Below are positions 10,644 through 22,196 of a DNA stretch of 64,000 nucleotides, in pieces; the first letter of the stretch is position 1, and each line of letters starts with the position of its first letter. Under the pieces are notes generated by a model, which worked only from the letters and a program-made list of their open reading frames with translations, made no database searches and had not been told where the DNA came from. The stretch is from Apodemus sylvaticus. Its lineage: Eukaryota > Chordata > Mammalia > Rodentia > Muridae. Made by a program: the position numbers and the translations under genes. The DNA lies in contig NC_067495.1 in the NCBI RefSeq assembly GCF_947179515.1, forward strand, positions 65,831,411-65,895,410. The letters run 5' to 3'.

Positions 10644-11200
10644 GAGTGCTAGTGGACTCCTTTAATCCCAGCAGTCAGGAGGTAGAGGCAGGCAGATCTC
10701 TGAGTTCAAGGCCAGCCTGGTTTACATAGTGAATTCCAGGATTGCAAGTGTAGCCGCCAGCAGCTACATGTAAACTGGGTTACCTGTTGAGAGAATTTTG
10801 GGGTCATAGGGAAGAGTGGCGAAAAGAACGTACGGCCAAGTCAATGTTTACTGATCAAAGCCGTAAACTTTAATGGCGCCGGACCTTTTAACAGTTTGGG
10901 AAAACCCTCCCCCCAGACTCTAGGCTGAGTTCAGGTGGAAGTTGTCTAGCTTCTCTTAGAGGTCTTCGTCTTGACTGCTCCGGACAGCTGGGTGGGTCAC
11001 TTGCTTAATTCAAGAATTCCTATACCTAGAAGAACAATGAACTTAACCTTTACTACGTGCGCTCCACCCTAGGTGGAGCAAGATCCTGGCTAACTGAGAG
11101 AAGTTAACCTTGACCAAAGTCAAACTCTGACCAAGTACAAGACTGCCCCAATATGGCTCTGTACAAGCAAGGACTATCTAGAGAAGCCCAATCTTAAAAT
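10644..11200 (+). mobile_element. B1 SINE split by a solo LTR
   Basis: The 5' part is at 10644-10748 (ctttaatcccagcagtcagg...gtgaattccaggattgcaag). The 3' part resumes at 11167 (gcaaggactatctagagaagcccaatctt). Joined, they form one ordinary B1, which shows that the LTR entered a pre-existing B1. Confidence 0.85.
10749..11165 (-). mobile_element. Solo LTR, ERVK-like
   Basis: This 417-base element runs from TGTACAGAGCC to GGCGGCTACA on the minus strand, so its ends are TG...CA with inverted TGTA/TACA. It is flanked by a 6-bp near-duplication (TGCAAG / AGCAAG), the size typical of ERVK elements. Several CpGs survive (acgtacggcc, ggcgccgga), suggesting a fairly recent insertion. No internal retroviral sequence is attached. 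Family name not assigned. Confidence 0.8.
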
Positions 11201-11414
11201 AAAACAGGATGGATAATTTCAAACAAATAGAAAGTCCACTTACAAGTCTTTCTTTTCTGTGATTAGCAACTATAATGTAACTATGAGTACAAAGAAGTCT
11301 AGGCAAATGACTATAAACATTAAAGATAAAGGGAGCCCAATGGCCTTCTATTAGCGAAACCCAGCTGTAAATACAAAAGACTGGAGAGACATGTGATATC
11401 AAATTAGAAATGCT

Positions 11415-11525
11415 GGCAGGCAGTGGTGGCGCACACCTTTAATGCCAGCACTTGGGAGACAGAGGCAGGTGATCTCTGAGCCTGGTCTAGAGTGAGTTCT
11501 AGGAGAAACCCTGTCTTGGAAAACC

Positions 11526-11554
<29 letters not shown>
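11415..11554 (+). mobile_element. B1 SINE with long poly(A)
   Basis: A clear B1 head (caggcagtggtggcgcacacctttaatgccagcact) is followed by a body with internal deletions around gatctctgagcctggtct and a tail of about 28 As. Confidence 0.85.
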
Positions 11555-11557
<3 letters not shown>

Positions 11558-11779
11558 AACAAGTGCTGATGTCAACTCAAAAAAAAATTAACACACACAT
11601 ATTAGCTTTCCCTATAAAAGGAAGCGAGGTGACAATGTGCATATCACAATGAGCACATACACTGATAAGTATTGTAAGTCTTGAACATCTTGTGGAGACA
11701 GAAAACAAGCAAACACAATCATCCATCCAGATAGCATGAAATTGGTACAATTTAAATGTCAAAAGAAAAAAAACAGGAG

Positions 11780-12150
11780 GGCTGGAAGGGAGCACTGACT
11801 GCTCTTCCAGAGGTCCTGAGTTCAATTCCCAGCAACCACATAGTGGTTCACAACCATCTATAATGGGAACTGGTACCCTCGTCTGGCCTGCAGTACAGAA
11901 CACCATACATAATAAATAATTTTTAATTAAAATTTAAAAAAGGAAAAAAGATTCGTAAGGTAACTAACTCAGTGGGCAGAGGTGCTTACTGCCAAGTCTA
12001 ACAACCTAAATCCAATCTCTGGGGTCCCAAAGAGGGGAAGAAGAAAACTGGCTCCTATAAATTGTTCTCTGACCTCCACATGTGTGCTCTGGCAAACATG
12101 TATGTGTATATTCATACACATATGAAAACTAAATAAATGTAATAAAAATT
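11780..12150 (+). mobile_element. B2 followed by B3-type SINE
   Basis: A B2 lacking part of its head (about 11780-11930) includes gagcactgactgctcttccagaggtcctgag. It is followed by a diverged B3-type copy (about 11960-12150) with ctgacctccacatgtgtgctctggc. Confidence 0.75.
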
Positions 12151-12759
12151 TAAATGAATGATAGTAACAATATTCATCGGAAATATACTAAATTGGGATA
12201 TACTAATAAATGCATAAAGGATAAATCATAAAGCCCTACCTTAGTAATATTTCAACCAATAAAGATAGCAATAGATTATCAGGAAGTGAAGAGACTTTGT
12301 GATAGGCAATCTTTCTAGGAATGGCCAACAAGATTCCATAACCTCTGTTAATTTTAAAAACAAAATCCCAAGGTTCAATTTACAAAATGAAGACTCAGGA
12401 TCCAGGATGCTCTTGAGCACACGAGCAGAGAAAGCACCCGGTTGACCCTCCTACGCCACCAACAATCCCCTCCACTCTGTCTGAAATACCCTTCAACTCA
12501 AAGATTCTCTCTTTCCTGGGTTCATGCTCACTGTCAGCTGCTCACCTCTTGACCAATCAGTGTTCGCTCTTATTTACAGAAAGCTCTTGAGTTAAAGATG
12601 GCTTGGGATGAGTGACATCACAACAAGGTCTTTCCAGTTCACAATCTTGGGGTTCACAATGTGATCAAATATCCTGCAACAAACCTCAGTTTCCCAATCT
12701 GTGACAACTAACACAATTGTTTTTGTAAATTGGTAAAGTTAACCTTAAAAATTAAAGGT

Positions 12760-13069
12760 AGTGCACACACCTTTAATTCCAGAACTCAGGAAGCAGAGGC
12801 AGGCAGATTTCTATGAGTTCAAGGCTAATCTAGTCTACATAGCAAGTTCAAGGAGAGCCAGAACTACACAAAGAACAGCTTTCCCCCCCCCCCAAAAATA
12901 AATATATAAGTCGGGCAGTGGTGGCACACTCCTTTAATCCCAGCACTCTGGGAGGCAGAGACAGGCGGATTTCTGAATTCGAGGCCAGCCTGGTCTACAG
13001 CGTGAGTTCCATTCAGGACAGCCAGGGCTACACAGAGAAACCCTGTCTCGAAAAAACAAACAAAAAAAA
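12760..13069 (+). mobile_element. Two sense B1 SINEs in tandem, old then young
   Basis: A diverged B1 (12760-12870) is followed by a young one (12911-13069, starting cgggcagtggtggcacact and ending cgaaaaaacaaac). The young copy carries a small insertion (attc) before caggacagcc. Confidence 0.85.
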
Positions 13070-13651
13070 TGATAAATAGAGATTATCAGAGAGAAGTGAG
13101 GAGTGGAGCTTGAGACCTTAGAACAAGAAATTTTCAGATTAGTTAAGTATAGTAGCACATATCCTGAGTTCTCAGCCAGCCTGCTCTACATAGCAGGTGC
13201 CAAGCCAACTAGGGTTACCTAGCAAGAGCCTGTCTTTTAAAAGTCCACCTGTTAGCAAAGACCAAGAAAAGCAACAAGCAAAGATTCAAGGTATGTGAGA
13301 AACACCATGTGCTGGCCTTGCCAAACCGGGCTACATGAGAAGAAATGCAAACATGGGAAAGGAATTTAGGGGGAAAATCCTGGCCAACAGGAAATGAAGA
13401 CAGAGGGGTCTCATTTTTATGACCACAAAGATCTGAATTCTGCCAAAACTTTAAAGAAGTTTGGAAACACGGTCTTGAACAGAGCTAGCAGAAAAGAAAG
13501 ATGTGCTGCCGACACACCGACAGCAGTGTGATACCAGAGGACAGACAGTTCAGAAGAATTGTGACGTGATATATATGGATTGCCTGAGGCACTAACATAA
13601 TAATTTGTAATAGAAAATACTTTAAGTTAAAATTTAATGACAAGAAGAATC

Positions 13652-13837
13652 GGCCGGGTGGTGGTGGCGCACGCCTGTTATCCCAGCACTCTGGGAGGCA
13701 GAGGCAGGTGGATTTCTGAGTTCTAGGCCAGCCTGATCTAGAGAGTGAGTTCCAGGACAGCCAGGGCTACACAGAGAAACCCTGTCTCGGAAAAAAAACC
13801 AAATCCAAAAAACAAAAAACCAAAAAAACCAAAAAAA
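13652..13837 (+). mobile_element. B1 SINE, young
   Basis: Near full length from gccgggtggtggtggcgcac to the tail, which carries the motif aaccaaatccaaaaaac shared with several other B1 copies here. Flanked by agaat-type short repeats. Confidence 0.9.
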
Positions 13838-14040
13838 GAATTTCAAAATCTTTCTGATCTCATTATTAGTTAAAAAAAGAATAAATCCTAACTTCATAGT
13901 AATCAACAAAGTACAAATATAATAACATAACCAAATAACCTAATAGCATCATCAATAAACAGACAAATGAAACCATGTCCCTTGTGGTAAAATTCACAGA
14001 AACATATTCTCTTGGTTAAATTTATCTATCCAGCTACCTA

Positions 14041-14096
14041 TTATTTATTTATTATTTGTCTGTTTATTTATTTACTTATTTATTTATTTATTTAGT
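14041..14096. repeat. (ATTT)n tract, imperfect
   Basis: Repeated TATTTATT units with interruptions (tgtctg, acttatt). No adjacent SINE was identified. Confidence 0.85.
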
Positions 14097-14224
14097 AAAT
14101 GTGCCGCAAGCCATGGACATCTGGGAAGAACTATAGTATCACTGCTGTTCCTTTAGAAGTAATACCATTTTTCTTCTGGAAAGATTACAAATTTTTCTCT
14201 TAGATTACCCCTCTCTAAAACAGT

Positions 14225-14367
14225 TTGACTACTAGATGATGGTCCATGCCTCTAGTCTCAAAACCAAAGGCTAGGGAAAAGTTCCACCCTAGTTTACAAG
14301 GCAAGTTCCAAGCCACTCAGGGTTACACAGTGAGACCCTGTCTCAAAAAAAAAAAAAAAAAAAAAAA
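14225..14367 (+). mobile_element. Old B1-like SINE with poly(A)
   Basis: Weak B1 body (gatggtccatgcctctagtctc...gttacacagtgagaccctgtctc) with a long A tail. Confidence 0.6.
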
Positions 14368-15454
14368 CCCAATAAGGACTAGCACCTCTAGTTTTCCTTT
14401 TTTTAAAAGTGTGTGTGTGCGGTGGGGTAGAGTGCATGGTGGGTACATGTGCCATGGAACGCATGTGCATGAAAGTCAGAGGGGAACTCTGGAACCGGGT
14501 CTCTCTGATTTTAGTGAGTTCCAGGGATCGGCTTACCAGGTCTTCACAGTCACAGTAATCTGGCTGGCCCTAGTGTTGGTTTTCTGTTTCTATGAATCCT
14601 ATTGCAACCTCTTGAATCTGTGGCTTGATAGTCTAAACTTGTAGAAAATGCCTAGTCAGTGAGTTGATACTCTTTAACATAAGGCTGAATTTTTCACTAT
14701 GATGCTACTTTTTATTTTTTACATTGTATATGTGCATATACATACACAAACATTGATGTTGTGTTTGCTATATGTAGTAACCAATAACTAAAGGACAGAG
14801 GATATTTTTAAAGGAGTTTACTATTATAATCTCAGCATTCAAGAGGCTTAGGCAGGATAATCAACCTGTGATTTTTTTTAGACATCCTTTCTAAAAAATG
14901 TCTCTTAAATGAAGAAGGAAAACAAAAAAAATGCCAATGTGTTTTATGAAAATATATATACCAAATCATTTAAATGTTTTTTTTTATCTGGTTTGGTTTT
15001 GTTGTTTTAAAAACAATTTTGACGGGCAGCCAGGCTAGACTAAAACTTACTGGATAATCCTTCTTGGCCTTGAACTGCTAGCTAGCCTGCTTATGGACTT
15101 AGCGCCAGAGCTTTCCGTTTGGGACAGCATGTCCAAGTTCATCAAGTGATATCATTAAGCATCATGACAATTTAAATTCTAATACACAAGAAGTCACTGG
15201 AATAAAATATTTCTATACTTGGTTAGATAGAGTTATAGAACATGTGTCCAGCATACTTAATGGCCTGAGCTCCACCACCAGAAACCTACACTGCTCATAG
15301 CTCTCCTAATTTGTATCTATTTATCACCTCCTCCACGAGAAACTTCCATTATATATCAAACATTATTAAGTGTTTCACTCTTTAAGCATCCATTCGTTTA
15401 CAACTTTCTATTTTTCCTTTCTGAAATTAAAATCTTACAGCAGATAATATGTGG

Positions 15455-15705
15455 GGGGCCTGGACAGATGGCTCATCCATTAAGAATGGTTGCTGCTCTC
15501 GCAGAGGACCCAGATTCGGTTCCCAGCACCCTCATCAAGTGGCTCACAACCACCTCTAACTCCTGTTCCAGGGAATCTCCAAGTACATTATGGAAGAATC
15601 CAGGCCTCAGGCCTCATAGACAACAGCACACATATGGTGCACATAAACTCAGGTAGCCTCACACACATCACACACTGAAATAAAAATAAATCTTTAAAAT
15701 AAATG
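15455..15705 (+). mobile_element. B3/B2-type SINE close to exon 2
   Basis: The head cctggacagatggctcatcc, the middle cctctaactcctgttccaggg and an AAATAAA-rich tail are present. It ends about 50 bases before the exon 2 donor. Confidence 0.75.
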
Positions 15706-15757
15706 AATAGAAATAAATAAAATAGGACTACATACGGCACAGTCAGCTTCAAATTAC

Positions 15758-15870
15758 CTGTGCTTTGGTTCATGACAAGTCGTGGAGAAGAACACGTTTC
15801 CTCAGATTCTTCTGATGAATGTGCTAAGAAGTCATGAAGCTTCTGCACCAATGTATTCAACTTGCTTTCA
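15758..15870 (-). CDS. Atrx: Atrx exon 2
   Basis: This exon is 113 bases, flanked by acceptor ttttgatag and donor gtaattt. It encodes the segment beginning SESKLNTLVQKLHDFLAHSS and ending in NQST, with a run of Ser/Glu between. The helix-like LNTLVQKLHDFLAH stretch is the most conserved-looking part of the N-terminus. Compared with the human protein as I remember it, there are changes around residues 33-43 (EETCSSPRLV here against EETSSPPRLA). Skipping this exon would break the frame, because it starts in phase 2 and ends in phase 1. Confidence 0.96.
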
Positions 15871-16204
15871 CTATCAAAACAAAATTTTAACAATGTCCTT
15901 ACAGTAAATACAAGTCTCTAACAAACAGTGAACTCTATCTTGCTGTCTTATTAATCTTGAGGATATACATGCTCAAAGTCAAAAATTAAAGGCAGTGAAT
16001 TTTATTTTGCTGAGTATATGAATATATAAATATCACAATCTACCCATATGTTCAGAGACAGGCTCAAAATATCACTTAAGAAAAATGGTGACACCATTCA
16101 CTAAGCATTTCCAAGGTATTTACATCTTTCAATGTGCTAAATATGGCATGTCTAAATATAAGCTACATTTAAAATAATTTAACACAAAGTAAATCTTATA
16201 TGGG

Positions 16205-16430
16205 AATGGACACAGGCATCGAAAATATTTACCTTGCACGCACAAGGCCCCAAGTTGAATTTCTAGCATTTCTCATTCCACCACCCAAAAACCTTATCAC
16301 CTAGTTTGGAGAAAGAGGCAGGCAGATCTCTGAGATGGAGACCAATCTAGTCTAAATAAACTTCAAGCCACAGAAGCATACAAACCGACAAGTGACATGA
16401 CATAAGGGGGGGGGGGCTGCCTCAAACTAA
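16205..16430 (+). mobile_element. B4-type SINE (ID-like head plus B1-like body)
   Basis: The ID-like part (tacct tgcacgcacaaggccccaagttg) is followed by a B1-like part (gaggcaggcagatctctgag...gaccaatctagtct). Strongly diverged. Confidence 0.55.
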
Positions 16431-16779
16431 CTCTAACTTTTTTTGTAATTTACTGTTGTCAGTTGACTGGCTATAAAGCTGTTTTTGATGAGATGTTCCT
16501 GAACTGAACTCACCAAATAAAACTCTTAAAAAAGCTTCATGTGTTCTTTCCCCTGCAACTTGGGAAAACTCAGCTCCTTCGATTGTGTTAGCATGGCCTT
16601 CCTAGTGTGCAGTGTCATCGAAAGGTATTAAGAGCATAATTTTAAATAAACATGACACTTTCTGCAGGACTAAAAACTAATCTGGCATTTAAGCAATGTA
16701 AAATTGTCCAATAAATGATGGAATGTTCTATTACAGTAATATAGTTTACTATCAAAGCATGCTTTATGAGACGTTTTTG

Positions 16780-16932
16780 TTTGGTTTTCAAGGCAGGGTT
16801 TTTCTCTGTGTAGCCCTAACTGTCCTGGAACTCATTATATAAACAAGGCTGACCTCAAACTCAGAGAGTCACCTTCCTATACCTCTCAGGTGTTGGGATT
16901 AAAAGTATACACCATCAAACCCAGCTCTATAT
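16780..16932 (-). mobile_element. B1 SINE (diverged), antisense to the window
   Basis: Reversed B1 from ttcaaggcagggtttttctctgtg to accatcaaacccagctc, with many substitutions. Confidence 0.75.
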
Positions 16933-17023
16933 GACTTCAGCATTTGCTTACTTTTCTTTGGGGGCTTTCCTAAAGCAACTTTTCATGTTCTGTGTTCCTT
17001 TTAATTAGGAATCAAGAAGTATC

Positions 17024-17142
17024 AGATTGACCCTGCATGGAGGTGCATGGGGACACAGGGGCAAGTAGATCTCTGATTTAGAGGCCAGCCTGGTCTACAA
17101 AGCAAGTTCCAGGACATACACAGAGAAACCCTTTCTCAGTGG
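17024..17142 (+). mobile_element. B1 SINE (truncated head)
   Basis: Contains gaggccagcctggtctacaaagcaagttccagg and cacagagaaaccctttctc. Confidence 0.7.
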
Positions 17143-17455
17143 CAAAAGGGGGAAATGTTAAGAGGACGACGTAGTAGTAGCAGTAGTAGATCAAATGGGA
17201 AGCACTTGACAAGTCTAGGCTGGGGGGGGCATGAAATATAATACCTCTCATCACTTACTTTAGCAGTCATGTCTCTGTTTATGACAACAGCAAGTTTCTT
17301 TATTCACTTTTAATTTGTTACTGTGTGTTAAGTTCTTTTCTCCATAAAAACTCACCGACGCTCCCTGACTTTGGAGTTCTGGTAATTGTTCTACCATGTC
17401 ACAGAAGACTCATGTTGTCAGAAAACAAGCATTGCTCTTGGTCAATCAAAGTGCG

Positions 17456-17690
17456 TGTGTAGCTGAAGAGATGGCTCAGTGGTCAAAAGCACTGGCTGCT
17501 CTTCCAGAGAACCTGGGTAGGTAATCAGTACCAGTGTCCTATGGCTCACAATCATCTGTAACTAAGTCCAGCTTCAGGGGTTCTGATCCTGCCTCTGGCA
17601 CTGGTACCCACAGGTACCTGCATGCACATGTGAACACACACACACACACACACACAGACACCATAAATAAAATAAAATCGGGTCTTTTAA
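17456..17690 (+). mobile_element. B2/B3-type SINE with (CA)n
   Basis: The head gctgaagagatggctcagtgg and gcactggctgctcttccagag are clear; a (CA)n tract (17634-17655) precedes the A-rich tail. Confidence 0.75.
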
Positions 17691-17909
17691 AAGCACATTT
17701 AATTTCCTGTACTTTTAATTTCCAATTAAGTACAATTAATTTCCAATTAATTAATTGGAAGAATTGATGCTGACGTCTAAGCATCAGTACTTTTCCTTGC
17801 AGACTTTTGCTCTTCTAAGAATGTATCCCTTTGCTTAGTAATTGTTCATAGAGATGACCACTGATGATCACAGATTGTAGACCCCTAAAAGTCTTGTCTT
17901 GTTATGTTC

Positions 17910-18055
17910 TGGCCAGGTATGCTAAAGCATGCATTTAGTCCCAGCACTTGAGTCAGAAGCAAGGGTATCTTTGAGTTCAAGGCCAGTCTGATCTACAGTG
18001 TAAGTTCCAGGGCAGTCAGGAATACTTGGGAACACCATCTCAAAAAAAAGACTAA
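17910..18055 (+). mobile_element. B1 SINE (diverged)
   Basis: ggccaggtatgctaaagcatgc...gttcaaggccagtctgatctac...ccatctc plus an A tail. Confidence 0.7.
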
Positions 18056-18289
18056 ATAAAATGAAAGAAAATTATGATCTACACAACACCATATTATATA
18101 ACAAACCATATTTTTAAAATCAAAAATGTCAGATAAAGAGACTCAGCAGGCCAACTGCCCAACCTGATGACCTCAGTTCAATTATCAGACCCATCACATT
18201 CTTCTCTTCCTGGGACACAGCTCTTCCCCTGGCAGCTACTCCACTGGCACAAGGGCACCAAGCTATTCTCATCTCTTCCGTGGAATTTG

Positions 18290-18995
18290 CTGGGAATTAA
18301 GAATATTTGCTGCTTTTGCAGAAAACCTGGGTTCACTTCACAACATCCAAATTGAGTAGCTCAGAACAATCTGTAACCCAAATCCAGAAGGTCCAATGTC
18401 CTCTTTTGCCCTCCCTGGGCACCTGCACACACATGCACATACCCCCACAGAGATCCATAAATTAATAAAGATTTTTTTAAAAGCTTCAGATTCTGGAGCA
18501 CTTCAAACATTGAAAGAATAGTGTTCAACTTGAATGAACTACAAGGCCAATCAAAACAAGCAAACTACAAATTATTGATAAAGTATAATTAGTTCTTAGA
18601 TTTTAAAAATACATACATACACTATAAAATACCTGAACTTGTGACCAGGGAGTGCCATCTAAATGAGTTCACACAGATTGTGAGCCAGGTGTGATCGGTC
18701 ATAATTGGCATCCTAGCACGCAAGGGGTCAAAACAGGTGAAAAAACAGTGATGCACACAACCTCTGGGCTACACAGTGAGTTCCAGGCCAAAATGGACAA
18801 CAAACTGAGATCCTGGCTCAAATCAGAAGGCAAACAAGATGGCTCAGTGAGTCAAGGTGCTTGCCACACAAACCTGGGGACCTACGGGCCAATCCCTGGA
18901 ATCTACAGAAAAAGGAGGAGAAAGAAACCAACTCACAGTTGAGTCGTCCTCTGGCCTCTACATGTGCATGCTGTGGCATGCACATCTACATGGTA
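18290..18995 (+). mobile_element. Two old B3-type SINEs and a B1-like piece
   Basis: About 18290-18480 has cttttgcagaaaacctgggttc and a CA-rich tail. About 18680-18825 holds a B1-like remnant (acacagtgagttccaggcc). About 18828-18995 has aagatggctcagtgagtcaaggtgcttgcc and cctctggcctctacatgtgc. All are strongly diverged. Confidence 0.55.
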
Positions 18996-19494
18996 AGAAC
19001 TACGAAGAACTGAAAAGCATGAGGGGAGGGAGACAACAAGTAGCATTTCTCCTGTTTATGATATAACAAACACATTCCTTTTATTGCCCGAAAACTTTTT
19101 ATTTCCTTCTTTAACTCACCTACTTTTCTTATAACTTCATGGGTAAGTCAAAAACTAAGATAAAAACCTGAAAGCATCACTGACCATATTTCCCCAAAAT
19201 TTTCATGCTGATCTGCTATTCATGGAATATAGAGCAGAAGGGGAGCAGGGGTGTCAATCAGTACAATAGCACAAGACTGTGATATGTCAGGGTCTGAGGC
19301 CAATCTGAGTTATAACGAAACCCTGTCTCAAACCAACCCCCCCACACACACAAAAAAAATGTGAATCTGAGTAGTTCAGAATTATCAGGTCTAGATAAAA
19401 ACTGATTTCATTTGACTACCCCCATAAACCTCACAATCAGTTTTTCACCAATCCAATAGATCCATGCCTTGCTTTATTTAAAAATTCAGTGCTC

Positions 19495-19690
19495 ACTGGA
19501 GCTGGAACAACTGATCTTGCTTGTCAACTTTATTACTGGATTGAGAAGCGCCTAGATTAGCAAAGCACGTGGCTGGGTATGTGTGAAGGTGACTGCAGAG
19601 AGGGGATTAACTAAACATTGACTCAGAATGTGCAGAGGCCATCCCAGACAGTGTGGACCTAAATACAATAAAAAGGACTTTTTAAAAATG
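19495..19690 (+). repeat. Unnamed rodent repeat fragment
   Basis: The segment gcttgtcaactttattactggattgagaagcgcctagatt resembles a common rodent interspersed repeat (see also 48775-49090) that I can recognise as repetitive but not name. Confidence 0.45.
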
Positions 19691-19699
19691 AGTGTTCCA

Positions 19700-20040
19700 G
19701 CCGGGCAGTGGTGGCGCACGCCTGTAATCCCAGCACTCTGGGAGGCAGAGGCAGGTGGATTTCTGAGTTTGAGGCTAGCCTGGTCTACAGAGTGAGTTCC
19801 AGGACAGCCAGGGCTAATCAGGTCTCAGACAGAGAAACCCTGTCTCGAAAAACCAAAAAAAAAAAAAAAATGTCCCTTTGGGGGCTGGAGAGATGGCTCA
19901 GTGATTAAGCGCACTGCTTGCTCTTCCAGAGGTCCTGAGCTCAATTCCCAGCAGCCACAAAATAGCTCACTACCAAATGAAATGGGATCTGATACCCTAA
20001 GGACAGTATACTCACATACATTAAAAAAAGACAAAAAAAA
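19700..20040 (+). mobile_element. Young B1 followed directly by a B2
   Basis: A full-length B1 (19700-19870, ccgggcagtggtggcgcacgcctg...) carries an extra tcaggtctcagac before its end. After eleven bases a B2 (19882-20040, gggctggagagatggctcag) follows in the same orientation. Confidence 0.9.
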
Positions 20041-20149
20041 AAATTCCCTATTGAGGTATCATCATTAAAATATTTTCATGGCTGTCAGATACTAACTGTA
20101 TAAGTCTAGAAAATAAAGCATGAATGTATGGCAATTTTTAGTTATTTAG

Positions 20150-20310
20150 ATTTATTACAGGTAGTGCCCAAGGAGGTCAAAAAGAAGGCACTGATTCCCT
20201 GGAACTGTTGTCATGGATAGTGTTATAGATGGGTGCTGCTGGAAAGTCAATTGTATCCTCTCCAGAGCAGGGGATAAGTACTCTTAACTGCTAAGCCTCT
20301 TCTCCAGCGC
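20150..20310 (-). mobile_element. Old B2/B3-type SINE, antisense to the window
   Basis: Reversed motifs ttaactgctaagcctcttctccagc and gattccctggaactgt are visible; strongly diverged. Confidence 0.55.
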
Positions 20311-20424
20311 ACACACACACTCATCTGTAGATTTTGTTAATGCTTTGATGTTTGCTACCAAATAAGGCAGAAGCCTATGCAGGTTTTTTCTGTGCCACTG
20401 AATACTAATCACTGGAAAATCAGC

Positions 20425-20600
20425 TGCTGGCAAGGCAGTAGCAGCACTTGCTTTTCAAATCTCAGCACTCAGGAGGCAGAGGCAGGCCTTCTGTGAGTTC
20501 CATGACAGTCTGGTCTACAAAGTGAAGCCCAGGACAGCCAGGACTACACTGAGAAACCCTGTCTCAAAAGACTAAAGAAAAAAAAGAAAAGGAAAACAGG
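20425..20600 (+). mobile_element. B1 SINE (diverged)
   Basis: aaggcagtagcagcacttg...ctcagcactcaggaggcagaggcagg...ggactacactgagaaaccctgtctc with an AG-rich tail. Confidence 0.75.
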
Positions 20601-20914
20601 AGGGAGGGGAGAGGGGGAAAGCAGGTAAGGTGTAATATTTGAAATGTAAATAAATTTTTAAAAAAAAGGAAGGTAGGAAGTAAAGAAGAGATGCTAGAGA
20701 ATGTTCTTCACAAACCCTTGCCAGATTTTATATACAATGACAGAAAACTAAGGCTCAGAGGCCCTTATTTACAAAATGCAGTAAGAGAATTATAGTTTCT
20801 ATTTTTAATTATTCAGTGAAAAAAAGCAGTCTGTGCAACTCCAATCAAATCCAATCCTATACTGCATCTTTTGGAGAAACTTAAAACAGTCACTAATAAA
20901 AGTTAATGAAAAAT

Positions 20915-21000
20915 AGGGCTGGGGGTGAAGCTCATTAGTAGAGCCCCCACCTAATGTGTGCAAGACCCTGGGAATCAAACACTAACCCCACAAAAAAAAT
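20915..21000 (+). mobile_element. ID SINE
   Basis: gggctgggggtgaagctcattagtagagccc...caagaccctgggaatcaa with an A tail; this is the tRNA-Ala-derived ID/BC1-type pattern. Confidence 0.7.
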
Positions 21001-21061
21001 GTCTTCTTAAAGAGTGAAAAAGCAGTTATCCTAACATAATCCTTAAGACTCTGAATACAAG

Positions 21062-21230
21062 CTGGGTGGTGGTGGTGGTGGTGGTGCACGTGCACGCCTG
21101 TAATCCCAGCACTCTGGGAAGCAAAGGCTGGTGGATCTCTGAGTTCAAAGCCAGCCTGGTCTACAGAGTGACTTCCAGGACAGCCAGGGCTAAACAGAGA
21201 AACCTCAAAAAAAACAGAAAGAAAGAAAGA
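21062..21230 (+). mobile_element. B1 SINE with (GGT)n head
   Basis: The usual gtggtgg head is expanded to several GGT units and a duplicated gtgcacgtgcac. The body is clear, and the tail ends in a short (GAAA)n. Confidence 0.85.
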
Positions 21231-21515
21231 ACTCTGAATACCAAAGTTCTTAAAAGGATTTAAAAAACACATAGCTAGTTAATAGAGCACAGTGCTTTCA
21301 AAGTGTCTGTGGTTTTTGCTTTAAGGGACTTTTTTTTTGTTATATATTGTGATGTTTGGGACAGAGTCCTGTACCCCAGGCTGGTCTCAAACTCAATTAT
21401 GCAGGTGAAAAACAACCAAGAACCTCTGACCCTACTGTCCCCACCACCTGAACTGTAGGACTAGCACTGAGTACTGCCATGCCTACTTTATCTCCAGATT
21501 TTTTTTTACTTTTTT

Positions 21516-21905
21516 TTAAAGAATTATTTATTGTATGTATATGAATATATTGTAACTGTCCTCTAACACACCAGAAGAAGGTGTCAGATCTCATTACAGA
21601 TGGCTGTGAGCCACCATGTGGTTGCTGGGAATTGAACTCAGGACCTTCAGAAGAGCAGTCAGTGCTAACCACTGAGTCATCTCTCCAACCTCCCCAGCCC
21701 GCCCCCATCTCCAGATATTTTTAAGATTTTATGTATATAAGTGCTATATCTGCATGTACACCTGCATGCCACAAGAGGGTATCAGTCACATTAAAGATAG
21801 TATGAACCACTATATTACATCACTCTATACTTGGTTACTGCTGGTAATTGAACTCAGGACCTCTGGAAGAGCAGTTCTTAACTGCTGAGCCATCTCTCCA
21901 GCCCA
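21516..21905 (-). mobile_element. Two antisense B2-type SINEs in a row
   Basis: A fairly intact reversed B2 (21516-21700, gagccaccatgtggttgctgggaattgaactcagg) is followed by an older one (21715-21905) that ends in ttaactgctgagccatctctccagccc. Confidence 0.85.
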
Positions 21906-21974
21906 ATAAGTGAGAATTTAAACAAGACATTAGTAAAAACAATAAAGAACAAAGATTAAAAAAATTAGAGATGA

Positions 21975-22148
21975 GGGCTGGAGAGATGGCTCAGCAGTTA
22001 AGAGCACTAGCTGCTCTTCCAGAGGTCCTGAGTTCAAATCCCAACAACCACATGCTGGCTCACAACCATCTGTAATGGGATCTGATGCCCTCTTCTGGTG
22101 TGTCTGAAGACAGCTGCAGTGTACTCATATAAATAAAAAAGAGGAATA
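21975..22148 (+). mobile_element. B2 SINE, young
   Basis: Full body gggctggagagatggctcagcagttaagagc to tcatataaataaaa. It stands in opposite orientation to the two antisense B2 copies just before it. Confidence 0.92.
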
Positions 22149-22196
22149 AAAAATCTCACTGATTTTATTTTTTTCAAATTTATGTATTTCTATTAT

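Larger units (their letters stand above)
7804..15757. other. Atrx intron 2
   Basis: This intron is 7,954 bases and dense in SINEs, with one solo LTR (10749-11165) and an (ATTT)n tract. Stretches without a clear repeat are 8545-8985, 9545-10175, 12150-12750 and 13240-13650. The 12400-12700 and 13240-13570 pieces look like old repeat or LTR debris, but I cannot assign them. Confidence 0.75.

Noticed and set aside
12400..12700. Possible LTR or promoter (contains ccaatcag and tgacatcac)
   Set aside because: Motifs are short and no LTR ends or target duplication could be placed; left unassigned.
13240..13570. Possible retrocopy or LTR debris
   Set aside because: No protein similarity or repeat family recognised; left as unassigned intron sequence.
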